DNA of 64,000 nt from Actinomycetes bacterium (GTDB lineage Bacteria; Actinomycetota; Actinomycetes; Actinomycetales; Dermatophilaceae): assembly GCA_029778715.1 (NCBI GenBank), contig JAKOPT010000089.1, positions 62,001 through 126,000 of the forward strand, read 5' to 3'. Numbering within the stretch: position 1 is the first letter of the stretch; each line of letters begins with the position of its first letter. A program made the position numbers and the translations under genes. Shown here piece after piece: positions 39,112-49,462 of the stretch. The notes under the pieces are model-generated. The model saw nothing but the letters and a program-made list of their open reading frames with translations. It was not told the origin of the DNA and did not search any database.

Positions 39112-39416
39112 CCCTTCGGCTTGGGCAGACCCGAGACGTAGGCCATCTTCTTGGCCGGCTTCTGCGGGAACAGGGCGAACAACTGCTTGACCGGCACGCC
39201 GGACTGGGTCGAGGCGCGGCGCAGAGTCGCCGTTTCACCCTTGACGGCGTAGTCGGCGCGGAGGAACCGGATGAGTTCCCAGTGCGCGTCGGTCAGGGTC
39301 AGGCCGATGAGTTTGGCCAGTTCGGGGGCGAGATCCTCGGTCCACTGCTCGGGCTTGGTCAAGAAGCCCTCGTCGTTGACGTCGACCTCATGCCCGGCAA
39401 TGGTGGTGGTGGGCAC
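39102..39416 (-). CDS. DsrC/TusE-like sulfur-carrier protein
   Basis: A 104-residue DsrC/TusE/RspA-family carrier. It has [33 protein letters not shown], and a C-terminal arm ending GLPKPKGCV with the invariant penultimate Cys. The second cysteine found 11 residues earlier in true DsrC is absent, so it is of the TusE/single-cysteine type, which carries one persulfide. Lies between the SQR-like and DsrE-like genes. Confidence 0.87.
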   Translation of the reverse strand: MPTTTIAGHEVDVNDEGFLTKPEQWTEDLAPELAKLIGLTLTDAHWELIRFLRADYAVKGETATLRRASTQSGVPVKQLFALFPQKPAKKMAYVSGLPKPKGCV

Positions 39417-39480
39417 GGTGTCGTTCCTTTCGGTGACGGATTGTCGGGGTTGGGAGGCAGGGGTATGCCGCGCGCTCGCC

Positions 39481-40734
39481 TCAGGCGGGCTCGGCCGGGA
39501 TCTTGCCGGCCATCATCATGTGCGCGGGCAGCCCGATCGGGTGACCGGGCAGGAGGGCATTCCAGTAGACGTACCGGAAGGCGAGCTTGCCGAGGTGATT
39601 GGCGCGCGACTCCTTGAGCAGGCTCATCGGCCCGATCTTGGGCAGCGGGAACATCCCGGTGAGCGGCTCGGTGTCGTAGTTGAAGTCGAGGAGGAGGGCC
39701 TTGCCGCCGCCGGATTCGACGAAACAGTTCGCATGCCCGTCGAAGGAGTGCGTCAGCGGCCGGCCGGCGATGGCGTCGAGGAAGTTCTCGACGAAGATCT
39801 CCACGGAGAAGTGCGCCACCGACCCGGCCTTGGACGTCGGCAGGTCGCTCGCGTCACCGAGTGCCCAGATCGTGTCGTATGCCGTGGAGCGGTTCGTGTG
39901 CTTGTCGACGGGCACGTAGTTGAGGTCGTCCCCGAGCCCGGACTCGGCCACGAAGTCGGCGCCCATGTTGAGGGGGACGGTGACGAGTTGGTCGTAGGCG
40001 ATCTCGCGCTCGTCATAGGAGCGGATGAGTTTCGCCTCCTGGTCGACCTCCTCGATCATGAAGTCGGTCTCGACGACGATTCCCTTGTCCGCCAAGAGAT
40101 GACCCAGGGTGGCGCTGGCCACGGGTTTGGTGAAGGCGCCGTCCAAGGGCGTGACGTAGACGATCTCGACCTTGTCGCGGATGCCCCGGCCACGGAAGTA
40201 GTCATCGGCGAGGAAGGCGAACTCCAGCGGCGCCACCGGGCACTTGATCGGCAACTCGGTGATGTGGACGACGAGCCGGCCACCGGTGAACTTCTCCAGC
40301 GCGCCCCGGAGCGCAATCGCCCCGTCGAGCGTGTAGAACTCCCCGACCCGCCCGTGCCAGTCCGGCCCGAGCATGCCGGGAGTCTGGTCCGGGCGCGGGG
40401 TGGTGCCGGTGGCGATGACGAGTTGGTCGTAGGCCAACTCCTGCCCGTCCGTCAGGTGGACGGTCTGGGCCGGCGCGTCGACCCGGGCCACGTCGGCGAC
40501 GATGACGTCGACGCCCTCGGGAAGGAACTGGCGCGCACTGCGCCTGGTCTGGGCTGGGGTGTTGGTGCCGAAGGCGATGAACAGGTAGCCGGGCTGGTAG
40601 TCGTGGACGTCATCCTTGGTGACGACGGTGATCCGCCACTGCTCCTTGGGCAGTCGGGACCGGAGTTTGTTGACGATGATCGTTCCGGCGGTACCCGCCC
40701 CCAGAACGACCACATGCTGAGCGGGTTGTGCCAT
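39481..40734 (-). CDS. SQR/FCSD-like FAD-dependent sulfide oxidoreductase
   Basis: A 417-residue pyridine-nucleotide-disulfide family flavoprotein close to sulfide:quinone oxidoreductase and flavocytochrome c sulfide dehydrogenase. It starts [17 protein letters not shown] (FAD Rossmann motif) and shows [39 protein letters not shown] with a conserved Cys, and [17 protein letters not shown]. The C-terminus is amphipathic, as in membrane-bound SQR. A CsoR/CstR-type palindrome lies 10 bases before the ATG. With the DsrC-like and DsrE-like genes it forms a sulfide-handling operon. Confidence 0.83.
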   Translation of the reverse strand: MAQPAQHVVVLGAGTAGTIIVNKLRSRLPKEQWRITVVTKDDVHDYQPGYLFIAFGTNTPAQTRRSARQFLPEGVDVIVADVARVDAPAQTVHLTDGQELAYDQLVIATGTTPRPDQTPGMLGPDWHGRVGEFYTLDGAIALRGALEKFTGGRLVVHITELPIKCPVAPLEFAFLADDYFRGRGIRDKVEIVYVTPLDGAFTKPVASATLGHLLADKGIVVETDFMIEEVDQEAKLIRSYDEREIAYDQLVTVPLNMGADFVAESGLGDDLNYVPVDKHTNRSTAYDTIWALGDASDLPTSKAGSVAHFSVEIFVENFLDAIAGRPLTHSFDGHANCFVESGGGKALLLDFNYDTEPLTGMFPLPKIGPMSLLKESRANHLGKLAFRYVYWNALLPGHPIGLPAHMMMAGKIPAEPA

Positions 40735-40743
40735 GCCTTCAAA

Positions 40744-40759
40744 ATACCCCTGCGGGTAT
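40744..40759. promoter_or_regulatory. CsoR/CstR-type operator upstream of the SQR-like gene
   Basis: ATACCC-N4-GGGTAT, a 16-bp palindrome with G/C tracts and A/T ends like the operators of CsoR-family repressors (copper sensor CsoR, persulfide sensor CstR). Its position next to sulfide genes favours a CstR-like persulfide response. It overlaps a GTATGCC copy at 40756. No csoR/cstR gene lies in the window. Confidence 0.6.
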
Positions 40760-40851
40760 GCCGCCCAGGCGAGGGTGCGGCATACCTCACCTGTGATTCG
40801 CCAGACACCCCAGGGCTTACCGTCACGGGCGCACGGTGGAAGGATGGCGTC

Positions 40852-42513
<1,662 letters not shown>

Positions 42514-42535
42514 TCCACCTCCGCACGGCCACCAT

Positions 42536-42575
42536 CGCCGACGGTGAGCAACCCCATGGTTGCTCACCGTCGGCG
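42536..42575 (+). terminator. intrinsic terminator after pgm
   Basis: Perfect 18-bp arms (42536-42553, 42558-42575) with a CCAT loop, followed by TTCTT. It is the only hairpin here with a recognisable T-rich tail. Confidence 0.8.
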
Positions 42576-42598
42576 TTCTTGGGCGCTCCGGCGCGGGC

Positions 42599-42979
42599 CT
42601 ATGCCAGGCCGAGGCCGGCAGCAGCGGCCGTGGCCAGGTCGGTCCAGCGCTCGTGATGCCGCACGGGCAGCAGGATCCACTGGCGCATCGGGCGCCCAGG
42701 CATGGGCTCGAACAGCCGCGCACCGTCGAGGGCCAGCGCCTGCTCGTGCGCCCCACCCTCGACCTTGACGACGAGGTCATCCCCCCACAGGGTCGCGAAG
42801 AACTTGCCCCGCCCCGGGGCGCGCAGCCCCGGGCAGCCGAACATCTGACCGCGCTCGAACGTCACCCCCTCCGCGGCGAGATCGTCGGCCAGGGCATCGA
42901 GGCGGGCGAGCGCAGCCTCGTCGGGACGCGGCATACCGCTTCCGGAACCGGCGCGCGGGCCGGCCCCGCGAGGGCTCAT
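42599..42979 (-). CDS. TfoX/Sxy N-terminal-like small protein
   Basis: A 126-residue protein resembling the TfoX_N fold: MFGCPGLRAPGRGKFFATLWGDDLVVKVEG, then RLFEPMPGRPMRQWILLP. In gamma-proteobacteria TfoX/Sxy activates competence, but actinobacterial proteins of this kind have no known role. The ATG at 42979 overlaps the ATP-grasp stop (ATGA). The first ~16 residues are Gly/Arg-rich and may not be part of the fold; ATG 42934 is an alternative start. Confidence 0.6.
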   Translation of the reverse strand: MSPRGAGPRAGSGSGMPRPDEAALARLDALADDLAAEGVTFERGQMFGCPGLRAPGRGKFFATLWGDDLVVKVEGGAHEQALALDGARLFEPMPGRPMRQWILLPVRHHERWTDLATAAAAGLGLA

Positions 42980-44253
42980 CCGTGACTCCGCAACCCGAGT
43001 TGGCCCCGCTCGTCACGCACCCATAGTTCGACCAGGCCGGCGAAGTGCGCCTCGAACTGTTCCCACTCGTGCGGTGGGTAACTTTGCTGGACCGTGGAGG
43101 TGAGCACGGCCCGGAACTCCTCGGAGGCGATCCAGTCGAGCACCATTTCGTCGACGTGCGCCAGGCTGGTGTCGATGAACTCGAGATAGCGCTCGGTCTC
43201 GAAATAGTCGTCGGCCAATTCCTGGTATGCCGCGAGTTTGGCGGGGTAATCGAGGGCCGGGTCGTCGGCGATCGCGAACCACGGCGCGGTGTCGACGTGG
43301 TAGCGAGGTGCCCGAGCGGTCACCGCGCAATACGTCGACCACCGCAGCAGCGCCTTCATCGCCCACGGGAAGTAGTAGTGCAAGGACGTGACAGCCACGT
43401 CGGGGCAGGCGTTGGCGTAGTCGATGGGATAGACGACGCCGTCCTTGACGAGCATTTCGCAGGAGTTGAACTCCCACCGGAAGAAGGCGTTGACGCTCTG
43501 GCTGATCGCGATCGCCTCGGCCCCGGTCTCGGCGTCGAGGAAGTCGTGCGCCACGGCATACCGGTGATGCATCGGCTGATCGGGCTGGAACTTCATCACC
43601 ATCGTCTCCGGCCCGATGGTGAGGGCGCGGGCGAAGACGTCGAAGTCGGCGATCGACTCCTGCAGGTGCATGAGCATCTCGCCGGACTCGTCGTAGGCGT
43701 GGTGGAGCGCCGCGCGGTCCTTGATCGAGGAGACCCCGCGCCAGCCGCCCCCATCGAAGGGCTTCATGTAGAGCGGGTAGCCCAACTTCTCGGCGATCGC
43801 ATCCAACTCGAAGGGCAAGTTGTACTTGCTCGACGTGTAGGCCCAGCGCACGTTGTCGACGGGGTGTTTGTAGGGCACGAGCACCGTCTCGGGGACGTTC
43901 ATGCCCAGGCGCATGAGGGCGCAGTAGGCGCTGTGTTTCTCCATCGACTGGAACGTGAAGGGGCTGTTGAGCAGATAGACGTCGTCCATGAGGGCGATCT
44001 TCTTGAGCCACTCGCGCGGGTGGTAGTACCAGTAGGCGAGCCGGTCGACGACCAGGTCGTGACGGGGCCGATCGCGCAAATTGAAGGGTTCGATGCTCAC
44101 CCGCTCGGTCGTGATCCGGTGCCGCGACCCGTCCGGGGCGGTGATGGTGCCCAGGCGGCCGACGAGGGCTTCGAGCGCAGTCGGCCAATCCTCCTCGGCA
44201 CCGAGCAGCAGTCCGATGAGGTGGGTGACGGGAGTCCCCAGCGGAGCGGTCAT
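42976..44253 (-). CDS. ATP-grasp domain protein of unknown ligase activity
   Basis: A 425-residue ATP-grasp enzyme. Visible features: YPLYMKPFDGGGWRGVSSI (ATP-binding Lys and glycine loop), ETMVMKFQPDQPMHHRYAV, and the metal-binding region YPIDYANACPDVAVTSL. ATP-grasp proteins join a carboxylate to an amine or thiol; the substrate here is unknown. GAAAGGA precedes ATG 44253. It is clustered with two esterase-like proteins on the same strand, which suggests a shared pathway that makes and trims an amide- or ester-linked product. Confidence 0.7.
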   Translation of the reverse strand: MTAPLGTPVTHLIGLLLGAEEDWPTALEALVGRLGTITAPDGSRHRITTERVSIEPFNLRDRPRHDLVVDRLAYWYYHPREWLKKIALMDDVYLLNSPFTFQSMEKHSAYCALMRLGMNVPETVLVPYKHPVDNVRWAYTSSKYNLPFELDAIAEKLGYPLYMKPFDGGGWRGVSSIKDRAALHHAYDESGEMLMHLQESIADFDVFARALTIGPETMVMKFQPDQPMHHRYAVAHDFLDAETGAEAIAISQSVNAFFRWEFNSCEMLVKDGVVYPIDYANACPDVAVTSLHYYFPWAMKALLRWSTYCAVTARAPRYHVDTAPWFAIADDPALDYPAKLAAYQELADDYFETERYLEFIDTSLAHVDEMVLDWIASEEFRAVLTSTVQQSYPPHEWEQFEAHFAGLVELWVRDERGQLGLRSHG

Positions 44254-44301
44254 CGAGGTGGGGTCCTTTCGGTCGAGCTCGGGCGGCGCCCGATCAGCAC
44301 G

Positions 44302-45066
44302 TCAGACGAAGCGCGGCAGGTGGTGGGCGAGTTGGCGTTGCCACCAGGGCCAGTCGTGGGCGCTGTCGTAGCCCCACACGTCGAGTTCGTGGCGAATCCC
44401 CTTCTCGCGCAGCAACCCCGCCAAGTGCAGCGTCGACGGCAGCGCCTGGGTCGGCGAGACCTCGAAGGGCCCCTGCCCGACGACGAGCAGGATCGACAGC
44501 CGCGATCGCAACCAGTCGAGGTGGTCGCCATGGAGGTTCGGCACGTATGCCGAGGGGTTGGCGAAGTACGTCGCCTCGCCGACGTCGCCCCACCCGTTCC
44601 ACTTGGTGGGGTCGTAGGCCCCGGACAGGCCGATGGCCAGCGGCGCGAGGTCGGCACGCTGGAGCGCGAACTGCACGGCGTGGTAGGCCCCCATGGAGAC
44701 CCCGGTCGTCATGAGTTCGGCCGGCGCCCCGAGTTGCCCGTGAATCCACGGCACGGCCCGCTCGACCAGCCAGGCGTGGTAGGCGCGGTGCCGCCAGGCC
44801 CGCTCCTCGGTGGGGGCGGAGTTGTCCGACCAGGTCGAGGCGTCCATGGAGTCGACGGCGAAGACACTCACCCGGCCTTCCCGGACGAGATGGGCGATGG
44901 CCCCGAGCATGCCGCGCTCGGCGAAATCCTCGGCCTTCCCGGCCTCACTGGGAAAGGCGAGGAGAGGGCGCCCCCAATGGCCCCACCGGATGATGTGGAG
45001 GTGAGGTCCCCCGCCGGGGACCTCGAGCCAAGCCTCGCTGCGGTGCATTCCCCCATCCAACCCCAT
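44302..45066 (-). CDS. esterase-like alpha/beta hydrolase
   Basis: A 254-residue alpha/beta hydrolase of the esterase D/Fes-like type. It has the nucleophile elbow TTGVSMGAYHAVQFAL (GVSMG) and a probable catalytic His near the C-terminus (GYDSAHDWPWW). No signal peptide is seen, so it is cytoplasmic. ATG 45066 is used; an in-frame ATG at 45048 is an alternative. It lies between the ATP-grasp gene and another esterase-like gene on the same strand. Confidence 0.75.
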   Translation of the reverse strand: MGLDGGMHRSEAWLEVPGGGPHLHIIRWGHWGRPLLAFPSEAGKAEDFAERGMLGAIAHLVREGRVSVFAVDSMDASTWSDNSAPTEERAWRHRAYHAWLVERAVPWIHGQLGAPAELMTTGVSMGAYHAVQFALQRADLAPLAIGLSGAYDPTKWNGWGDVGEATYFANPSAYVPNLHGDHLDWLRSRLSILLVVGQGPFEVSPTQALPSTLHLAGLLREKGIRHELDVWGYDSAHDWPWWQRQLAHHLPRFV

Positions 45067-45099
45067 GAGTGACCGCGCGCACAGTAGGCGCGCACCGCG

Positions 45100-46134
45100 T
45101 TACCAGAGGTCGCGCAGCACCTCGGTGAGGCAGGGGTCGAGGGCGTCGCGCCAGGCGGAGTAGTTGTGCAGGTCCGGGACCTGGGTATAGGTCACCGTGT
45201 GCCCGGCCCGCCGCAGCGCCCCGGCCATCTGCCGGTTGTTCTCGGCGTTCTCCTCCAGTCCCCCGCACGTCATCCCCACCCGCAGCGGGTGGTCGGTATG
45301 CCGCGCGTCGAGGACCTGACGGACCCGCTGGTTGATGCGCATGAAGTAGCGGAACCCGTGCTCGCTGCTGTCGGTCTGCATCTGGAAGAAGCTGCCCGAC
45401 TGCGAGAACACGCCGCCGATGGACGGGTCGCCGAGCAGCCCGATGAGCAACGCCGTCAACCCCCCCAGGGAGGCGCCCATGACGACGACCGGCGCGCTCA
45501 CGGCATACGCAGTCGCGATCCGGGCCAACCCCTCTCCGGAGATGGTCCGCAGATACTGCGGCGACCCCGAGTACCAGGCGTCCCGCAACACCGGGTGGGC
45601 CAGGACGACCCGGTGGGGCGGCAGCACCCCGGCGGCGATGAGGGCCCCGGAGTACTGCGTGAGCGAGGCCAACTGGTCGTATTCGGGGCCGTCATGGGCC
45701 AAGAGCAGCGGCAGCGGCTCGGCATCGTCGACCCCCTCCGGCGCCCAGATCGTCACCGGGACCGGGTCCGGGGTCTCTCCTTCGAGGTGCATCGCGTGGA
45801 ACGTGCCCGGCACGGCCGGCGCGGTCAGCCACCAGGGCACCTCATACCCGGGCATGGTGAGTACCGAGCGTTCGCCGAAGACGGTGCCCACCACCTGCGG
45901 ATTGTCCGGGTCGAGGACGAGGAGGTCCTGCTCGGCACCCCGCAGGTGGAAGCGGTACTCCATCCGGTGCACGCCCGGCAACGGCAGGTCGAGGGTCCAC
46001 AGGTCCCCGGCCCGGTCGAACTCCCGCGGCCCGGCAATGGCGCGGTCGCAGTCGAGGTCGACCGAGAGCACCCCGAAGTCGTGGCAGTCGAAGGAGAAGC
46101 GGACGTGATCGCCCACCAGAACGGGGGCAGCCAC
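45100..46134 (-). CDS. enterochelin esterase-like hydrolase with N-terminal beta domain
   Basis: A 344-residue protein with the Fes-like layout: an N-terminal beta-sandwich (residues ~1-120, LPLPGVHRMEYRFHL), then an alpha/beta hydrolase domain with the nucleophile elbow VVVMGASLGGLTALL and a C-terminal His in VPDLHNYSAWRDAL. Fes proteins cut ester bonds of siderophores; here the partner ATP-grasp and second esterase suggest another substrate. It starts 1 base after the CnoX-like gene. Confidence 0.78.
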   Translation of the reverse strand: MAAPVLVGDHVRFSFDCHDFGVLSVDLDCDRAIAGPREFDRAGDLWTLDLPLPGVHRMEYRFHLRGAEQDLLVLDPDNPQVVGTVFGERSVLTMPGYEVPWWLTAPAVPGTFHAMHLEGETPDPVPVTIWAPEGVDDAEPLPLLLAHDGPEYDQLASLTQYSGALIAAGVLPPHRVVLAHPVLRDAWYSGSPQYLRTISGEGLARIATAYAVSAPVVVMGASLGGLTALLIGLLGDPSIGGVFSQSGSFFQMQTDSSEHGFRYFMRINQRVRQVLDARHTDHPLRVGMTCGGLEENAENNRQMAGALRRAGHTVTYTQVPDLHNYSAWRDALDPCLTEVLRDLW

Positions 46135-46135
46135 G

Positions 46136-47092
46136 TCAGAACAGGGCGTTCATCAAGGCGGTGCGGCCGCGCTTGACCCGCTCGTCGTGGTTGCCGACGA
46201 CGTTGAAGAGCCCGACGAGGTGGGTGCGGACCCGGTCGCGCTCGGGCCCGGCGCTGGCGCGCACGAGGTCGAGGAGGCGGGCGAAGGCGTCCTCGATGTG
46301 GCCACCGAGGACGTCGAGGTCGGCGACGAGCAGGGCGGCATCGATGTCGCCCGGGTCGGCCGCCGCGGCGGCACGCGCCGCCTGGAGGTCGGCGCCCTGA
46401 GTGCGGCGCATGAGGTCGACCTGGGCCAGGCCCAGTTCGGCGTCGGCATCCTTGGGGTTCTCGGCGAGGGCCTGCCGGTAGGCCGCCGCCGCAGCGTCGA
46501 GATCGCCGGCCTCGATGGCGTCGTATGCCGCTTGGTGCAGCGGCGGCAACGGCACCTCGGCTGGCCCACCACCGATGTCGATCCGACCGGTGATCCCGCT
46601 GCGCACCGCGGCTTCGAGGAGTTGCTCGATCGCCATCGTGAGTTCGGCGGCGGGCGCGATCCCGGGGAAGAGCGGCACCGGCTGGCCCTGGAGCAGCCCG
46701 AAGGTCGCCGGGATGCTCGCCTGACCGAATGCCTGCACGACCAACGGGACCAGGCTCTGAGCCATACCGGGGTTGGTTGCCAGGTCGGCGCTGACGACTC
46801 CCACCCGCCCCTCGAAGCGGGCAGCAGCGGCCACCACCTCGTCGCGGAAGGCCCGGGTCTGCTCGTGCTGGCTGGTCCACAGGACGAGCAGCCCCGGGAC
46901 GGTCATGTGGCGGGTCAGCGCTTGGGAGAAGGTCGCGTCGGTGGCCTCGACGAGCAGGCCCTCGGGGACCGCGGAACTGCCGGGCCGAGGACCCGTCCCT
47001 GCGCCTGCCGACGATGGCGATGCCGCACCCGACATGGCGGTCAGATCGACGGCGCCGCGGGCCCCGGCGGGAGTGTGGGGGGTGGAGGTCAT
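46136..47092 (-). CDS. CnoX/YbbN-like thioredoxin-fold TPR protein without CXXC
   Basis: A 318-residue protein with an N-terminal thioredoxin-like domain and C-terminal TPR repeats, the layout of the co-chaperone CnoX (YbbN). The expected CXXC is replaced by SQHE (VLWTSQHEQTR), so it cannot do disulfide exchange, as in E. coli CnoX. TPR helices run through GDLDAAAAAYRQALAENPKDADAELGLAQVDLM and the last ~110 residues. The N-terminal 40 residues are disordered. CnoX-type proteins hold unfolded clients for chaperonin. Confidence 0.82.
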   Translation of the reverse strand: MTSTPHTPAGARGAVDLTAMSGAASPSSAGAGTGPRPGSSAVPEGLLVEATDATFSQALTRHMTVPGLLVLWTSQHEQTRAFRDEVVAAAARFEGRVGVVSADLATNPGMAQSLVPLVVQAFGQASIPATFGLLQGQPVPLFPGIAPAAELTMAIEQLLEAAVRSGITGRIDIGGGPAEVPLPPLHQAAYDAIEAGDLDAAAAAYRQALAENPKDADAELGLAQVDLMRRTQGADLQAARAAAAADPGDIDAALLVADLDVLGGHIEDAFARLLDLVRASAGPERDRVRTHLVGLFNVVGNHDERVKRGRTALMNALF

Positions 47093-47158
47093 GGTGGAGA
47101 TTGTCGCAAAGGCGCGGCGGTGGCGCCTACTCGCGCCGGGCCCACCGGCCCGGCCTAC

Positions 47159-48169
47159 CTACTGGACCGAGCCGCTCACCAGCTGGTCCGTGGCGCCGAG
47201 CAGTTTGACCTTCCCCTGCGCCGGGATGAGCAGGGCCACCGCCTCGACGGCGTTGATGGTCATCGACGACGTCGCGGTCGCGCTCCCGGTGAGTTTCTGG
47301 AGCGCCTCGGGGACCTTGAGTTCCTTGGTATTCGCCGAGGCCGTGATGACGTCGGCACGGTCGAGCTGAGCGAAGACGAGCACGTCACCACCGGCGAGCC
47401 GAACGGCATACAGGGTGTCCGGAGCCAACGTATGTGTCTGCTTGAGCGAAGCCAGGCTCCCCAGCGCGCTCGACTGGGTCGACTGTGAGGCCTTGAGTGC
47501 GGTCGCAAACGAATCGCCGGCATCGATGTGCTCGCCGACGCTAGGGTCGGGTGTCCCCAGCGCGGCGGCATACCCCTCGACGGCCGCTTTCGGGGACAAC
47601 ACCAGACCAGTGGCGTTGTCGGCAGCAACCATGGGTATGCCGCGCCCCACGTCACCCGTGGCCGGCAGCGAGGCCCCGGCCATCATGGGTACGCGGTAAC
47701 TCAACTTGAACGGTGCGGTGACCTGGGGGCTCACCAGGAGGTCGAGGTATTGACGACGCGACTGTGGATCCTGGTTGGTCGCCAGGAGCAGGCGGGGGAA
47801 TGCCTGGCCACGCGACATCGCGAGGAGTTTGGGTGGCTCGGGTCGGGACAACTGCGCGGAACTTGGGGTGGCGGTGCCCATGGCGACCCGCCCGTTGGCC
47901 GCGGCCAGCGCGGTGCCCGTGAGGACGGCTTGACGTGCAGCGGCAGCGGCATCGCCGCTCTTGCGATCGGCCTCGTCGGCGGCGTCGAGGACGCGGGCAG
48001 CGATCCGGGTCGCGTGATCGGCTCCCAGGGGAGCCACGGTCGCTACCTGCTCGGGAGCGGGAGAAACACCGGCCAGCCGCTGCGGGAGGCCACACCCGGT
48101 GAGCGTCGCGACGGCCAGGAACGCAACCAGAAGGAGGCGCCAACTCCGGCGTGAATGCGGCCTGGTCAT
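47159..48169 (-). CDS. lipoprotein of unknown function
   Basis: A 336-residue secreted lipoprotein: basic N-terminus (MTRPHSRRSWR), hydrophobic core, and lipobox LTGCG with lipidated Cys near residue 26. The mature part has an Ala-rich helical region (residues ~55-95) and an alternating helix/beta C-terminal half; no family recognised. Its ATG overlaps the stop of the two-TM protein (ATGA), so they probably act together at the membrane. Confidence 0.78.
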   Translation of the reverse strand: MTRPHSRRSWRLLLVAFLAVATLTGCGLPQRLAGVSPAPEQVATVAPLGADHATRIAARVLDAADEADRKSGDAAAAARQAVLTGTALAAANGRVAMGTATPSSAQLSRPEPPKLLAMSRGQAFPRLLLATNQDPQSRRQYLDLLVSPQVTAPFKLSYRVPMMAGASLPATGDVGRGIPMVAADNATGLVLSPKAAVEGYAAALGTPDPSVGEHIDAGDSFATALKASQSTQSSALGSLASLKQTHTLAPDTLYAVRLAGGDVLVFAQLDRADVITASANTKELKVPEALQKLTGSATATSSMTINAVEAVALLIPAQGKVKLLGATDQLVSGSVQ

Positions 48170-48828
48170 GACGCGCGCCTCCTCAGCATTCCGGCGATAC
48201 GGAGCAAGTGGCCAAGGACCTCGCGCCCCAGACCGGGCCAGGCCGAGTGGGCCAAGAACGCAGCGACCCCCGTCAGCACCAAGCCGACCACGCCGCCGAG
48301 GATCGCTTCGACGAACCATGCCTTGTGTTCGACGGTCACCCGGACCTGCGCGGCCTTTCCCTTGTCCGTGCGGACCACGACGGATTCCGGGGCCCGCTCT
48401 TGGGTAAGAGTGAGCACCGTCGGTCCCGAACCGGTCGCGGTCGCGCGCCAAATATCGGCACCGGCCAGCGGGGCCACCTTCTGGCCCGACCCGAAGGAGG
48501 CGAGGGTGAGGGTCCCCCGCACCCCGTTGGCGCCGACGGTCCTGATGACCGGGGACGTTCCGACAATGGCGTCGGCATCCGAGGGACTGGCCACACCCAT
48601 CCATACCGTCGCTCCAGGTGCCGGTGTGACCGTCACCGTGGTATCGGAGTCGATGCGGTTGAGGACCTGCGGGGTGAGGACGACGGTGGCGTCGGCCGTC
48701 GGCTTTCCGGACAGCGTCAGGGTTCCGCTTGGTCCGACGCGCAGCGCAAGCCACACACCACCGACAACGAGGGCCAGGCCGAGCACGGCCGACACAATCG
48801 CGCCGGTTCGCTTGGCAATGGGGGGCAT
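48166..48828 (-). CDS. two-TM membrane protein with extracytoplasmic beta domain
   Basis: A 220-residue protein of unknown function: an N-terminal membrane helix (SAVLGLALVVGGVWLAL), a Thr/Val-rich domain of ~130 residues outside the cell (TVTVTPAPGATVWMGV, repeated beta strands), and a C-terminal helix (GGVVGLVLTGVAAFLA) with a basic tail. GAAGGA precedes the ATG at 48828. It overlaps the lipoprotein gene; both lie downstream of the MarR gene and the ABC exporter. Confidence 0.7.
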   Translation of the reverse strand: MPPIAKRTGAIVSAVLGLALVVGGVWLALRVGPSGTLTLSGKPTADATVVLTPQVLNRIDSDTTVTVTPAPGATVWMGVASPSDADAIVGTSPVIRTVGANGVRGTLTLASFGSGQKVAPLAGADIWRATATGSGPTVLTLTQERAPESVVVRTDKGKAAQVRVTVEHKAWFVEAILGGVVGLVLTGVAAFLAHSAWPGLGREVLGHLLRIAGMLRRRAS

Positions 48829-48919
48829 GTGGATGTCCTTCGAGAGGTGTCAGGGGCGCTCCGACCTAGTCGCCGGGGCACCTGTGCCCCTCCACGATGA
48901 CAAACAGATAACGAAACGA

Positions 48920-49450
48920 TCAAATCCGCGCCTCGTCGCGCGGCACGTCCCCCTCGCTGATCCGCACCGCATGCAACAGGTCACGCAGGCGGTCCACCTG
49001 AGCGTCCGAGAAGTCGCCGAGCCCGAAATCGATGGCCTCCAGTTCGGTGGTCACCGCCTCCATCGCCGCCAGGCCCGACGCGGTGATCCGCGCCAAGTAG
49101 CCACGACCATCGCGGGGGTTGGGACGGCGCTCGACGTAGCCACTGGCCACGAGGCGCTTGACGATGTTGGTCGCGCTCGTGGGGTGGACCATGAGCCGCT
49201 GGCCGATCCGCGACATGGACATCTCCTGGTGGCGGCTGAACGCGAGCAACACCAGGGCCTCGTAGCGCGCGAACGTCAATCCCTGCGCGGCCGCAATGGC
49301 GTCGAAGCGCGCGAGGAGGAGTTGCTGGACGCGCATGATCGAGGTCGCGGCCGCCATCGTCCGATGACGCGATTGTTCGCCCCACCGCTCCCGCCAGCGC
49401 TCCTGCGCCGCCACGATCGGGTCGAACGCCAGGGCGCGGTTCTCAGCCAC
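48920..49450 (-). CDS. MarR-family transcriptional regulator
   Basis: A 176-residue winged-helix regulator: FARYEALVLLAFSRHQEMSMSRIGQRLMVHPTSATNIVKRLVASGYVERRPNPRDGRGYLARITASG is the classic MarR helix-turn-helix and wing (DGR motif). Such proteins usually respond to phenolic or lipophilic ligands and control neighbouring efflux genes, here the ABC exporter upstream and the membrane/lipoprotein pair downstream. It starts at GTG 49450, 6 bases after minus-strand TAGCGT, so it can be transcribed as a leaderless mRNA from inside the ABC gene. Confidence 0.88.
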   Translation of the reverse strand: MAENRALAFDPIVAAQERWRERWGEQSRHRTMAAATSIMRVQQLLLARFDAIAAAQGLTFARYEALVLLAFSRHQEMSMSRIGQRLMVHPTSATNIVKRLVASGYVERRPNPRDGRGYLARITASGLAAMEAVTTELEAIDFGLGDFSDAQVDRLRDLLHAVRISEGDVPRDEARI

Positions 49451-49456
49451 GCAGGC

Positions 49457-49462
49457 ACGCTA
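49457..49462 (-). promoter_or_regulatory. -10 hexamer for leaderless MarR mRNA
   Basis: TAGCGT on the minus strand, 6 bases before the GTG at 49450. It overlaps the last codon of the ABC ATPase gene. Confidence 0.5.

Noticed and set aside
39102-39416. True DsrC of dissimilatory sulfite reduction
   Set aside because: Only the penultimate cysteine is present; the second cysteine 11 residues upstream is missing and no dsrAB genes are near.
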